DNA of 64,000 nucleotides from Bacillota bacterium (GTDB taxonomy: Bacteria > Bacillota > Clostridia > Lachnospirales > Lachnospiraceae): positions 105,050-169,049 of the forward strand of contig JAEZWQ010000036.1 of the NCBI GenBank assembly GCA_023420085.1, in the 5' to 3' direction. The translations under genes and the position numbers were made by a program. Below, in pieces: positions 1 through 8,240 of the stretch. The first letter of the stretch is position 1. Each line of letters opens with the position of its first letter. The notes beneath the pieces are model-generated. The model saw nothing but the letters and a program-made list of their open reading frames with translations. It was not told where the DNA came from and did not search any database.

Positions 1-1
1 A

Positions 2-646
2 AATTTTAAACCCATCGAATTCGAGGGGTTTTTAAATGAAGCAGGTAGCAATGCTTTTACATTATCTCCACAAAAGTGGACAAATAGCACAAATGCAATA
101 GGTTTATTTGTAAAATTAGGTAGAGGTGGCGGAACTTTTGCACATAAAGATATTGCATTTAAATTTGCATCTTGGATATCAGCTGAATTTGAACTATATA
201 TCATAAAAGATTATCAAAGATTAAAAGATGATGAAAACTCAAGATTATCTCTTGGCTGGAATCTTAATAGAGAAATCTCTAAGATTAATTATAAAATTCA
301 TACAGATGCAATTAAAGAATATCTCTTAAAGGATCTAACAAGCGAACAGTTATACTACCAATATGCAAGCGAAGCAGATATGCTAAATGTTGTCTTATTT
401 AACAAGCGAGCAAAACAGTGGCGAGAAGAAAATCCAGATTTAAAAGGTAATATGAGAGACTATGCAGGTTTGCATGAGTTACTCGTGCTTGCCAATATGG
501 AAAGCTATAATGCAGTTCTAATCGGAAAAGGAATGGGACAAAAAGAAAGAATGATAGAACTTAGAGAACTTGCTAAAACACAACTTCTATCTCTAGAACA
601 ACTAAACTCTATAAGACTTAAAAGCTTAAAGGATAAGATTAATTAA
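2..646 (+). CDS. KilA-N domain protein (5'-truncated by window edge)
   Basis: The reading frame is open from base 2 to the TAA ending at 646, so the N-terminus lies outside the window; the Met codon at 380 is internal because coding continues in frame upstream of it. The first visible part (WTNSTNAIGLF, then GGGTFAHKDIAFKFASWIS) is the hallmark of the KilA-N DNA-binding domain of phage and phage-derived proteins. It is followed by an alpha-helical charged C-terminal part ending in KSLKDKIN. KilA-N proteins occur in prophages and genomic islands; their regulatory role is poorly defined. It ends about 190 bp from the 3' end of a tRNA-Arg gene, a usual integration target, so it may be the edge of an integrated element. 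No integrase is visible. The family call is fairly sure, the function is not. Confidence 0.75.
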   Translation, partial: NFKPIEFEGFLNEAGSNAFTLSPQKWTNSTNAIGLFVKLGRGGGTFAHKDIAFKFASWISAEFELYIIKDYQRLKDDENSRLSLGWNLNREISKINYKIHTDAIKEYLLKDLTSEQLYYQYASEADMLNVVLFNKRAKQWREENPDLKGNMRDYAGLHELLVLANMESYNAVLIGKGMGQKERMIELRELAKTQLLSLEQLNSIRLKSLKDKIN

Positions 647-783
647 TAAATATAAACTAGCCATGTATAAAGTTATAATAAGATTATCTAATTTGTGACA
701 ACAAGGTAATTTTATTATAATTTTTATATAGGCATATAAGTAGCAAAAAGGTATCAACAGATGTTATTAAATGCCATGATTTT

Positions 784-829
784 AAAAAGCGGAAATACAG
801 AGTTACATTTCCCTGCATTTCCGCTTTTT
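784..829. terminator. Hairpin terminator downstream of tRNA-Arg
   Basis: A perfect 13-bp inverted repeat (AAAAAGCGGAAAT at 784-796 and its complement at 817-829) encloses a 20-nt loop. Read on the minus strand it lies just after the tRNA-Arg 3' end and finishes in a U run; on the plus strand it also ends in five T, so it can stop transcription from both sides. The bases between 647 and 783 show no gene. Confidence 0.75.
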
Positions 830-833
830 GTGC

Positions 834-907
834 CGTCCGCGAGAGGATTCGAACCTCCGACCTACCGCTTAGGAGGCGGTCGCTCTATCCTGCTGAGCTA
901 CGTGGAC
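834..907 (-). tRNA. tRNA-Arg (anticodon CCT)
   Basis: The minus strand folds as a cloverleaf. The acceptor stem pairs 901-907 with 835-841, the anticodon stem ACCGC/GCGGT encloses loop CTCCTAA with anticodon CCU (reads AGG), and the T loop TTCGAAT is intact with a closing G-U pair. Discriminator base is G at 834. CCA is not encoded and must be added after transcription. The fifth acceptor pair is an A-C mismatch (903 against 839), unusual but tolerated in some tRNAs. Confidence 0.95.
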
Positions 908-1022
908 ACTACATCTATGATACTACCATTAAATTAAAAAAAAATCAAACTATTTATGAGAATATATAAGTTGAATAAAATGTGGATAATTATTTAAAAA
1001 TAATAATAATTACTATTTTTGG

Positions 1023-1050
1023 TTGACTATATTTATATATAAAGTATAAT
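1023..1050 (+). promoter_or_regulatory. sigma-A type promoter of trxB
   Basis: TTGACT (1023-1028) and TATAAT (1045-1050) are separated by 16 bp and sit about 36 bp before the trxB start. There is no other gene this promoter could serve. Confidence 0.75.
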
Positions 1051-1086
1051 AATGATAGTTAGTTTATGATTACAGATGGAGGTAAT

Positions 1087-2022
1087 ATGATATACGATTT
1101 AGTAATTATTGGTTCTGGTCCAGCGGGACTTTCAGCAGTTATATATGCTCAAAGAGCAAAACTTAATGCTATTGTTATAGAAAAGCTACCAATGAGTGGT
1201 GGACAAGTACTAAGCACAGAAAGAGTAGACAATTATGCCGGATTATTTGGAATAGGTGGATTTGATCTTGGTATGAAATTTAGAGAACATGCTGATCAAC
1301 TGGGAGCAAACTTTGTTGAAGGAACGGTTGTTTCAGTTGATGTTAGTTCAGATATAAAGAAGATAAATACTGAAGATGGAAAAGTCTATGAAACAAGAGC
1401 CATAATTATTGCTAACGGAGCAGAGCATGCAAAATTAGGAGTAAAAGGTGAAGAAGAATTTGGTGGAAGAGGCGTAGGCTATTGTGCTACTTGCGATGGA
1501 GCGTTTTATAGAGATAAGGTTACAGCCGTATTCGGTGGTGGAGATGTTGCAGTAGAAGATGCTATCTTCCTATCAAGAATGTGTAAAAAAGTATATTTAG
1601 TCCACAGAAGAGATGAATTAAGAGCAGCTAAGATACTGCAAGAAGAAGTTCTATCTATAGATAATGTTGAAATGGTATGGGATAGTCAACTTGAAGAAAT
1701 AGTTGGTCAAGATAAGGTTGAAAAAGTTATTGTAAAAAATAAAAAAGATGGTTCAACAAGAGATATTGATGTTGATGGAGTATTTATTGCGATAGGAATG
1801 AATCCTCAGACAGATATATATAAAGATTCTGGAATTAAATTAGATGAAAAAGGATATATCGTAGCAGGTGAAGATTGCAAGACTAACGTTGAGGGAGTAT
1901 ATGTAGCCGGAGATGTTAGAACAAAAGGATTAAGACAGATTATCACAGCATGTGCTGATGGAGCTATTGCTGTTTCAAATATTGAAAGATATTTGATAGA
2001 ATCAAAAAAAAAGATAAATTAA
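1087..2022 (+). CDS. trxB: Thioredoxin-disulfide reductase
   Basis: This 311-residue flavoenzyme uses NADPH to reduce thioredoxin in the cytosol. The FAD-binding motif GSGPAG is at residues 9-14, the redox-active pair CATC at 133-136, the NADPH site GGGDVAVEDA follows, then HRRDELRA, and a C-terminal FAD motif (VYVAGDVRTKGLRQ) closes the fold. Length and motif order are those of low-molecular-weight TrxB. An in-frame ATG exists at 1066, but GGAGG at 1078-1082 lies between the two, so ATG 1087 is the start. It is transcribed alone from its own promoter and ends in a hairpin terminator; no thioredoxin gene is next to it. Confidence 0.95.
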   Translation: MIYDLVIIGSGPAGLSAVIYAQRAKLNAIVIEKLPMSGGQVLSTERVDNYAGLFGIGGFDLGMKFREHADQLGANFVEGTVVSVDVSSDIKKINTEDGKVYETRAIIIANGAEHAKLGVKGEEEFGGRGVGYCATCDGAFYRDKVTAVFGGGDVAVEDAIFLSRMCKKVYLVHRRDELRAAKILQEEVLSIDNVEMVWDSQLEEIVGQDKVEKVIVKNKKDGSTRDIDVDGVFIAIGMNPQTDIYKDSGIKLDEKGYIVAGEDCKTNVEGVYVAGDVRTKGLRQIITACADGAIAVSNIERYLIESKKKIN

Positions 2023-2044
2023 AATATAATATAAAATTATGATA

Positions 2045-2081
2045 AGTGCTAGTGAAAGTTATGTTCACTGGCACTATTTTT
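2045..2081 (+). terminator. Rho-independent terminator after trxB
   Basis: AGTGC and AGTGAA (2045-2056, one mismatch between them) pair with TTCACT and GCACT (2064-2075) around a short loop and are followed by a T-rich tract. It lies 22 bp after the trxB stop. Confidence 0.8.
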
Positions 2082-2143
2082 ATAAAAAATATATTTTTTT
2101 GTCATAATATCTTTAAAAATTTAGCAAATTAGAGTATTTTACA

Positions 2144-2172
2144 TTGATAAATTAGAGCGATTATAATATAAT
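2144..2172 (+). promoter_or_regulatory. Promoter of the opp operon
   Basis: TTGATA (2144-2149) and TATAAT (2167-2172) are spaced by 17 bp. An overlapping TATAAT at 2162 would leave only a 12-bp spacer and is less likely. Transcription would start near 2179, leaving an untranslated leader of about 110 nt before oppD. Confidence 0.65.
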
Positions 2173-2189
2173 ATAAGAACGTGTATGCA

Positions 2190-2245
2190 CAACCAGTATT
2201 TTTAATGAAGTCATCCTAGGATGGATTTATTAATAATATTGGTTG
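2190..2245 (+). promoter_or_regulatory. Long structured 5' leader hairpin of the opp mRNA
   Basis: Three nested inverted repeats stack into one arm: CAACCAGTATT (2190-2200) with 2235-2245, TTAAT (about 2201-2205) with ATTAA (2229-2233), and CATCC with GGATG around the palindrome CATCCTAGGATG (2212-2223). It starts about 11 nt after the predicted transcription start and ends about 30 nt before the oppD ribosome site. No T tract follows, so it is not a simple terminator. It could stabilise the mRNA end or be a protein-binding leader; I match no known riboswitch class. Confidence 0.6.
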
Positions 2246-2287
2246 AGAATTATTATAAAGCTGATATTAATGTTGGGAGGTTTTCTT

Positions 2288-3301
2288 GTGAGTAACAAGC
2301 TACTAGAGATTAAAAATCTAGAAACAGCTTTTCGTATTAAAGATGATTATTTTAATGCAGTTGATAATGTTAGTCTAGATTTATATGAGAATGAAGTCTT
2401 AGCAATAGTAGGAGAAAGTGGTTGTGGCAAATCAACCTTGGCAACTACTATAATGGGATTACATAATGATAATTTGACTAGATCAAAAGGTGAGATTATA
2501 TTTAATGGTGAAAATATATTAGAATATTCTGAAAAACAGTATAATAAAATCAGAGAAAAAGAAATAGCAATGATTTTTCAGGATCCTCTTTCATCACTTA
2601 ATCCACTACAAAGAATTGGTAAACAAATTGAAGAGGCATTAATATATCATACAGACCTAGATCAAAAACAAAGGGAAAAAAGAGTTATAGAGTTGATTGA
2701 TCAGGTTGGAATACAAGATCCAGAGAAGTGCGCAAGAAGATTTCCTCATGAATTATCAGGTGGTATGAGACAGAGGGTTGTGATAGCAATCGCTCTAGCA
2801 TGTAACCCTAAAATAATTATTGCTGATGAACCAACTACTGCACTTGATGTTACAATTCAAGCTCAGATATTAGATTTATTAAAGAAATTACAAAATGATA
2901 TTAAAGCAGGAATAATACTTATAACACATGATTTAGGTGTTGTGGCAGAAATGGCTGATAGAGTTGCAGTTTTATATGCAGGGGAATTAGTTGAATTAGG
3001 AAGTGCAAAACAAATATTTGAAAATCCTCTTCATCCTTATACTAGAAGTTTATTAAGAAGTATACCTCAGCTTGAAGGCGAAAATATGAACGATGATCTT
3101 TATGTAATAGATGGAATGGTGCCATCAATTAGGGATTTAAATAGACAAGGATGTAGGTTTGCACCTCGTATTCCTTGGATTGATAAAGAAGAACATGAGG
3201 AAAATCCTACTTTACATGAGGAGGAAGAAGGGCATTTTGTAAGATGCACATGCTATAAGAATTTCAAGTTTAAAGAGGATAATAAAGATGCTAGAGATTA
3301 A
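2288..3301 (+). CDS. oppD: Oligopeptide ABC transporter ATP-binding protein OppD
   Basis: This 337-residue ATPase powers peptide import with OppF. Walker A GESGCGKST is at residues 42-50, the ABC signature LSGGMRQR begins at 156, Walker B ends in ADEP with Asp near 180, and the switch histidine is in ITHDLGVV. The C-terminal oligopeptide-transporter extension is present (GCRFAPRIP...RCTCY), but the second cysteine of the usual CRFAPRC pattern is isoleucine. The start is GTG at 2288, seven bases after GGGAGG (2275-2280); an in-frame TTG at 2243 lies inside the leader hairpin and has no ribosome site. It is first in the operon oppDFBCA. Confidence 0.93.
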   Translation: MSNKLLEIKNLETAFRIKDDYFNAVDNVSLDLYENEVLAIVGESGCGKSTLATTIMGLHNDNLTRSKGEIIFNGENILEYSEKQYNKIREKEIAMIFQDPLSSLNPLQRIGKQIEEALIYHTDLDQKQREKRVIELIDQVGIQDPEKCARRFPHELSGGMRQRVVIAIALACNPKIIIADEPTTALDVTIQAQILDLLKKLQNDIKAGIILITHDLGVVAEMADRVAVLYAGELVELGSAKQIFENPLHPYTRSLLRSIPQLEGENMNDDLYVIDGMVPSIRDLNRQGCRFAPRIPWIDKEEHEENPTLHEEEEGHFVRCTCYKNFKFKEDNKDARD

Positions 3302-4220
3302 GGATTTAAAGGTACACTTTCCAATAAGAGGTGGCTTCTTTAATACGATAAAAGATCATGTAAGAGCCGTAGATGGTGTAGATATAAAAATTGAAGAAGG
3401 AAAGACTTATGGTCTTATTGGAGAAAGTGGTAGTGGAAAGACAACAGTAGGAAAGGTAATACTAGGATTAGAAAAAGCTACCGAAGGTAATATTTATTTT
3501 GAAGGTAAGGATATATTTAATAGAAAACAAAGAAAAGAGATTAATTACAATAAATCTGTTCAGATGATTTTTCAAGATGCTATGTCTAGTTTAAATCCTA
3601 AAAAAAGAGTTTTGGATATAGTAGCTGAACCCATTAGAAATTTTGAAAAATTAAATGAAGAGCAGGTTAAGCAAAAGGTTATAGAACTTTTGTATATAGT
3701 AGGTATGGATGAAACTAGTATATACAAATATCCTTTTGAATTTTCTGGTGGACAAAGACAACGTATAGGTGTTGCAAGAGCAATAGCATGTATGCCAAAG
3801 CTTATTGTGGCTGATGAACCTGTTTCAGCACTTGATTTATCTGTTCAAGCCCAAGTGCTAAATTTCATGAAAGAAATCCAGAAAAAGTTTGGAATAAGTT
3901 ACTTATTCATTTCACACGATTTGGGTGTAGTTAAACATATGTGTGATTATATCTATATTATGTATAGAGGAAGAATTGTTGAATGTGGTAATAGGGAAGA
4001 TATATATAATAATCCTCAACATATTTATACAAAAAGACTAATAAGTGCTATACCTGATATAGATTTAGAAAGAGCGCATAGAATTAAAAAGGTTAGAGAA
4101 GAAGTAGATAAACTATTCAAAGAACAATATAATGATTATTTTGATGAAGAAGGTAGAGTTTATCCACTAAAGCAGATAAGTGAAACACACTATGTAGCAG
4201 TAAAAGAGGTGAATGAGTAA
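3288..4220 (+). CDS. oppF: Oligopeptide ABC transporter ATP-binding protein OppF
   Basis: This is the second ATPase of the peptide importer, 310 residues. Walker A GESGSGKTT is at 45-53, signature FSGGQRQR starts at 152, and Walker B Asp is 176 in VADEPVSALD. A C-terminal region with IYTKRLISAIPD is typical of the Opp/Dpp nucleotide-binding family. Its ATG overlaps the end of oppD by 14 bp and uses AGAGG about 10 bases upstream, implying coupled translation and equal subunit supply. It pairs with OppD as a heterodimer under the OppB/OppC channel. Confidence 0.93.
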   Translation: MLEIKDLKVHFPIRGGFFNTIKDHVRAVDGVDIKIEEGKTYGLIGESGSGKTTVGKVILGLEKATEGNIYFEGKDIFNRKQRKEINYNKSVQMIFQDAMSSLNPKKRVLDIVAEPIRNFEKLNEEQVKQKVIELLYIVGMDETSIYKYPFEFSGGQRQRIGVARAIACMPKLIVADEPVSALDLSVQAQVLNFMKEIQKKFGISYLFISHDLGVVKHMCDYIYIMYRGRIVECGNREDIYNNPQHIYTKRLISAIPDIDLERAHRIKKVREEVDKLFKEQYNDYFDEEGRVYPLKQISETHYVAVKEVNE

Positions 4221-5185
4221 TGTGGAAAACAGTATTAAGACGTGTTTTAATAATGATACCTCAGTTATTTGTTCTTAGTGCAATAGTTTATTGCCTAGCT
4301 AAGATGATGCCAGGAGATCCATTTAGTGGAATAGCAGAGAATCCTAAAATTTCACCTGAGGTAATAGAACAATTAAGAATAAAATCTGGATTTTATGATC
4401 CATGGTATATACAATATTTTAAATGGTTAAAAAATTTCATACAAGGCGACTTTGGTATGAGTTATGTTACAGGTAGATCTGTAACATCTATGATGGGGGA
4501 AAGAATATTCAATACATTCAACTTAGCTTTATTTGCTACAGTTTTACAGTATTTAATATCTATACCTATAGGTATGCTTGCAGGTAGATACAATAATACA
4601 AAGTTTGATAAGGGAGTAATATTCTTTAACTTCTTAACATTTGCAATTCCAAGTTTCGTATTTTATCTATTTATGATACTTTTATTTGGATATAAATTAC
4701 AATGGTTACCTACATCAGGATCAGTTGATATTTCAATGGTTCCAGGTACAGTTGCATACTACCTTGATAAGTTTAAGCATTTAATCTTGCCTGGATCTTG
4801 TATGGCTATCTTAGGAACAACAGGTACTATACAGTACTTGAGAAATGAAGTAATAGATTCTAAGCAGAGTGATTATGTAAGAACTGCAAGATCAAAGGGT
4901 GTACCAATATCAAAGGTATATTCTAAACATATATTTAGAAATTCTATACTACCAATAGCAGCATTTTTTGGATTTACAATAACAGGTCTATTTGGTGGAG
5001 CAGTTTTTGCTGAAACTATTTTTGGCTATCCAGGTATGGGTAAATTATTTGTAAATTCAATAATGGATAGAGATTATAGCGTAGTTACTACATTAATGAT
5101 GTTTTTTGGAACATTGACACTAATAGGAAGCTTATTATCAGATATTATTATGATGATAGTCGATCCAAGAATAAAGATAGATTAG
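4220..5185 (+). CDS. oppB: Oligopeptide ABC transporter permease OppB
   Basis: This 321-residue inner-membrane permease starts at an ATG overlapping the oppF stop (TAATG). It shows the typical N-terminal membrane segment, a DPFSG-type extracytoplasmic loop, several hydrophobic helices and the EAA cytoplasmic loop around DYVRTARSKGVPISKVYSKH that docks on the ATPases. Family length is normal. Together with OppC it forms the translocation pore for peptides delivered by the OppA lipoproteins. Confidence 0.92.
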   Translation: MWKTVLRRVLIMIPQLFVLSAIVYCLAKMMPGDPFSGIAENPKISPEVIEQLRIKSGFYDPWYIQYFKWLKNFIQGDFGMSYVTGRSVTSMMGERIFNTFNLALFATVLQYLISIPIGMLAGRYNNTKFDKGVIFFNFLTFAIPSFVFYLFMILLFGYKLQWLPTSGSVDISMVPGTVAYYLDKFKHLILPGSCMAILGTTGTIQYLRNEVIDSKQSDYVRTARSKGVPISKVYSKHIFRNSILPIAAFFGFTITGLFGGAVFAETIFGYPGMGKLFVNSIMDRDYSVVTTLMMFFGTLTLIGSLLSDIIMMIVDPRIKID

Positions 5186-5194
5186 GGGTGTAAT

Positions 5195-6097
5195 GTGGAA
5201 AATAAAAATGAAAATATAATAAAAACACAAAACCCTACAGGATTTAAAGTTATAACCAGAGAATTTAGAAAAGATAAATTAGCACTTACATGTCTAATTC
5301 TATTATTAGCATTTATGTTATTTATTATAATAGCTAATATATATGTAAGAGTTACAGGAATGTATGATTCTTTTTTTGTGATTGACATATTGAACCAATA
5401 TGCTAAGCCAGGGAAAGATTTCATACTAGGAGCAGATAGTGGTGGACGATCTATAGCTGGATGGCTTATTTTAGGTACGTTTAACTCTGTTACAATAGGA
5501 GTATGTGTGACGATAATAACGACAACTGTAGGTATAATTGTTGGATTAGTATTAGCATATTTTGGTGGAGTCGTTGATAACTTGGCAATGCGTATTATTG
5601 ACTTTATCTCACTTATTCCAACATTATTATTCATCATTGTTTTTGTTAGTATAAGTAGAAATTATGGAGTTGCAACATTCATTTTAATTCTTTCATGTTT
5701 TGCATGGATAGGTACAGCAAGGCTTGTAAGAAGTAAAGCACTTTCAGAAGCTAGAAGAGATTATGTATTAGCATCAAAGACAATGGGAACTAATGCGCTT
5801 AGCATAATGTTTAAGGGAATATTACCAAATATTAGTTCAATTATTGTTGTTGATACGACTCTAACGCTAGCAGGTAATATTGGTATTGAAACAAGTCTTT
5901 CGTTTCTTGGATTCGGACTTCCAACTGGTACACCAAGTTTAGGAACACTTATTGCATATGCAAATAACTCAACAAATATTTTGCAAAGGATGTATCTTTG
6001 GTTACCAGCAGCACTTGTTATATTATTCTTAATGTTATGTATTAATTACATAGGACAAGCGCTTAGAAGATGTCTAGATGCAAGACAAAGGTCTTAG
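5195..6097 (+). CDS. oppC: Oligopeptide ABC transporter permease OppC
   Basis: This is the 300-residue partner permease. Its features are a charged N-terminus, a first membrane helix around residues 29-52, the GADSGGRS loop typical of OppC (GTDxxGRD family), further helices, and the EAA loop around DYVLASKTMGTNALSIMFKG. The start is GTG at 5195, preceded by GGGGTG; the nearby ATG codons (5193, 5208) are out of frame. It lies 9 bp after oppB. The reverse-strand reading frame over 5182-5637 is a shadow of this gene. Confidence 0.92.
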   Translation: MENKNENIIKTQNPTGFKVITREFRKDKLALTCLILLLAFMLFIIIANIYVRVTGMYDSFFVIDILNQYAKPGKDFILGADSGGRSIAGWLILGTFNSVTIGVCVTIITTTVGIIVGLVLAYFGGVVDNLAMRIIDFISLIPTLLFIIVFVSISRNYGVATFILILSCFAWIGTARLVRSKALSEARRDYVLASKTMGTNALSIMFKGILPNISSIIVVDTTLTLAGNIGIETSLSFLGFGLPTGTPSLGTLIAYANNSTNILQRMYLWLPAALVILFLMLCINYIGQALRRCLDARQRS

Positions 6098-6123
6098 TTT
6101 AATATATAGATAAGGAGATATTG

Positions 6124-7959
6124 ATGAGAAGAGGAAAACTACTAAAACTAACTAGTTTAGCTTTAGCGGGAGTTATGGTACTTTCTGGTTGTGGGGCTAA
6201 AACTAGTAGTGAAACTGGAGACAAAGGAAATACTGGAGCGGATAATGGCGCTATTAAGTTTGAAAAGAGAGTTAAGAATGAAGGAACACCTGTTGAAAAT
6301 CCTTCACAACCATTAACTTATGGTGTAATATCAGCAGACCCAATTAAGGGACAACTTAATCCAATTTTTTACTTAGATGGAACAGATGCTGAAGTAATGA
6401 GTTACACTATGTTAGGTGCTTTCCAGACAGGAGATTTATATGAGGTAAAACAAGATAATGAAAAGAGCCCTATCATGTATCACCTTGATAGAGAAGGAAA
6501 AAAATTCGTTCTAACAATTAATGATAAATTAAAATGGAGTAATGGTGAAGATGTTACAGCAGAAGATATTATGGCAACATATCACCTATTCGCAAATCCA
6601 AAATATACAGATAACATACGTTACGATGATGCTTATGAAGCTATCGTAGGACTAAAAGAATATCATGAAGGTAAGGCTGATTCTATTTCTGGTATGAAGA
6701 AAGTTAATGACAAAACAGTTGAATTTGAACTATCAGAAGTTAAGCCAACAATGCTTTGGGGAGATGGAACAACTTTAGTTGAAATGCTAAATCATAAGCA
6801 AGTTGAGGAAGTTACTGATTTTAGTAAATTCTGGGAATATCCTCTAAATACTAAACCATTATCATATGGTCCATACTATCTTGAAAAGAATAACGACGGA
6901 GAAAGTTTCCTATTTAAAGCTAATCCATATTATTTCATGGGAGAACCAAAGAATAAAGAATTTAGAGTTGTAACAGTTCCACCAGCACAATTAGTTGAAA
7001 AACTTAAATCAGGCGCTGTTGATGTTATTAGTATAAGCTCAACTCAATATGAAGAAGTAAGTAAATTAACAAATGGTAAAATTTTAGGTGTTGATGACCT
7101 TTATATGGGTTACATCGGATTTAAGCTAGGTAAGATGAATAAAGAAACATCAACAGTAGAAGTTAATCCAAATTCTAAATTGGCTGATGTTAATCTAAGA
7201 AGAGCTTTAGCAATGGCATTAGATAATGACTCTGCTAATAAGTCATTCTTCAAGGGAATTGGAACAACACCTACAGGTTCAGGTCTATTCCCACCTATAA
7301 GAAAAGGTATTTATAATCCAGATGGAGCAAAAATTCCATTTGATGTAGAAGGTGCTAAAAAGCTACTTGATGATAATGGCTACAAAGATGTTGACGGTGA
7401 TGGGTTAAGAGAAGATAAAAATGGTAATAAGTTAGTTATCCGTATGGCACAAAGAAATACTGGTAATGAAATAGATGAACCATTAGCAAACTTCTACCTA
7501 CAATCATTTAAAAACATTGGTATTGACGTAAGATTAACAGATGATAAATTAATGGGAATAAAAGATTTCTCACAAAGAGTTCAAGCGGATGATGAAAATA
7601 TAGATCTATTTGTTGGAGCATGGGGATTAGGTTCATCTCCAAATCCATATGCACTTGTAGGGGCAAAAGCTCCTCTAAACTATTACAGATATACATCTGA
7701 AAAGATGGAGGCAGCTGTTGAAAAATTAGGTTCAGATATTGTATTTGATCATGATAAACTAATTGAAGCTTATAGAGAAGCTGATAAAACTATTGCTGAT
7801 GAGCTTCCATTTATACCAGTACGCTGGACAAAACAATTAACATTTGTTAATAACAGAGTTGGTGAATACTCAGTAGACCCATTTGAATATAGTGATTTAC
7901 AAATAACTAAATTTGCGTTTATAGATGTACTAGCTGATACACCAATAAAGAGCAATTAA
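6124..7959 (+). CDS. oppA: Oligopeptide-binding lipoprotein OppA (first copy)
   Basis: This 611-residue extracellular solute-binding protein (family 5, SBP_bac_5) captures peptides for the importer. The signal peptide ends in lipobox LSGC (residues about 19-22), so the mature protein is lipid-anchored. Typical motifs follow: WSNGEDVTAEDI near the N-domain, SYGPYYL, and a C-terminal RWTKQLTFVNNRV. Translation starts at ATG 6124 after AAGGAG; the TTG three bases earlier is less likely. It closes the operon and is followed by a strong hairpin. It is closely similar along its whole length to the second OppA at 9305. Confidence 0.93.
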   Translation: MRRGKLLKLTSLALAGVMVLSGCGAKTSSETGDKGNTGADNGAIKFEKRVKNEGTPVENPSQPLTYGVISADPIKGQLNPIFYLDGTDAEVMSYTMLGAFQTGDLYEVKQDNEKSPIMYHLDREGKKFVLTINDKLKWSNGEDVTAEDIMATYHLFANPKYTDNIRYDDAYEAIVGLKEYHEGKADSISGMKKVNDKTVEFELSEVKPTMLWGDGTTLVEMLNHKQVEEVTDFSKFWEYPLNTKPLSYGPYYLEKNNDGESFLFKANPYYFMGEPKNKEFRVVTVPPAQLVEKLKSGAVDVISISSTQYEEVSKLTNGKILGVDDLYMGYIGFKLGKMNKETSTVEVNPNSKLADVNLRRALAMALDNDSANKSFFKGIGTTPTGSGLFPPIRKGIYNPDGAKIPFDVEGAKKLLDDNGYKDVDGDGLREDKNGNKLVIRMAQRNTGNEIDEPLANFYLQSFKNIGIDVRLTDDKLMGIKDFSQRVQADDENIDLFVGAWGLGSSPNPYALVGAKAPLNYYRYTSEKMEAAVEKLGSDIVFDHDKLIEAYREADKTIADELPFIPVRWTKQLTFVNNRVGEYSVDPFEYSDLQITKFAFIDVLADTPIKSN

Positions 7960-7970
7960 TAAATAAAGAT

Positions 7971-8004
7971 AAATAAACAGACCCTATTAAGGGTCTGTTT
8001 ATTT
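7971..8004. terminator. Terminator of the opp operon
   Basis: A perfect 14-bp stem (AAATAAACAGACCC at 7971-7984 and its complement 7991-8004) closes a 6-nt loop, ending in TTTATTT. The symmetry lets it also stop the reverse-strand unit ending at 8034. Confidence 0.85.
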
Positions 8005-8033
8005 AAATAATAGTAGATTTTATACCTAAAGAT

Positions 8034-8237
8034 TTATTTATCTATATTATCTATATTATCTAATCTGCCTTTTAGATAATTAATTTCATTTTCTAGCTTG
8101 CTTGTTCTTTCATAAAATTCTTTTTTTAATTTTTTATATTTATAATATCTAATAATTGAATTGATACAAAGTAGTATTATACAAATATTAATTAAAATAT
8201 GAGATAAAAAATCAGTATAGAAATTTCCATTTAACAT
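8034..8237 (-). CDS. Small membrane protein with C-terminal coiled coil
   Basis: The product is 67 residues. A hydrophobic segment (about residues 10-28, FLSHILINICIILLCINSII) is followed by a basic stretch YYKYKKLKKE and then a heptad-like coiled coil (TSKLENEINYLKGRLDNIDNID). The ATG is three bases after the stop of the upstream gene, whose last codons contain its GGAG ribosome site, so the two are translationally coupled. The layout resembles small anchors or holin-like proteins, but I recognise no family. Coupling to the secreted wall-binding protein suggests a joint role at the envelope. Confidence 0.65.
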   Translation of the reverse strand: MLNGNFYTDFLSHILINICIILLCINSIIRYYKYKKLKKEFYERTSKLENEINYLKGRLDNIDNIDK

Positions 8238-8240
8238 AAT

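Noticed and set aside
2243..2287. In-frame TTG start extending OppD by 15 residues
   Set aside because: It sits in the leader hairpin without a ribosome site, whereas GTG 2288 follows GGGAGG at good distance and gives the family N-terminus.
5182..5637. 151-codon reverse-strand frame over oppC
   Set aside because: It is antisense to a well-supported gene, rich in Ile/Thr/Ser from the complementary frame, and has no ribosome site.
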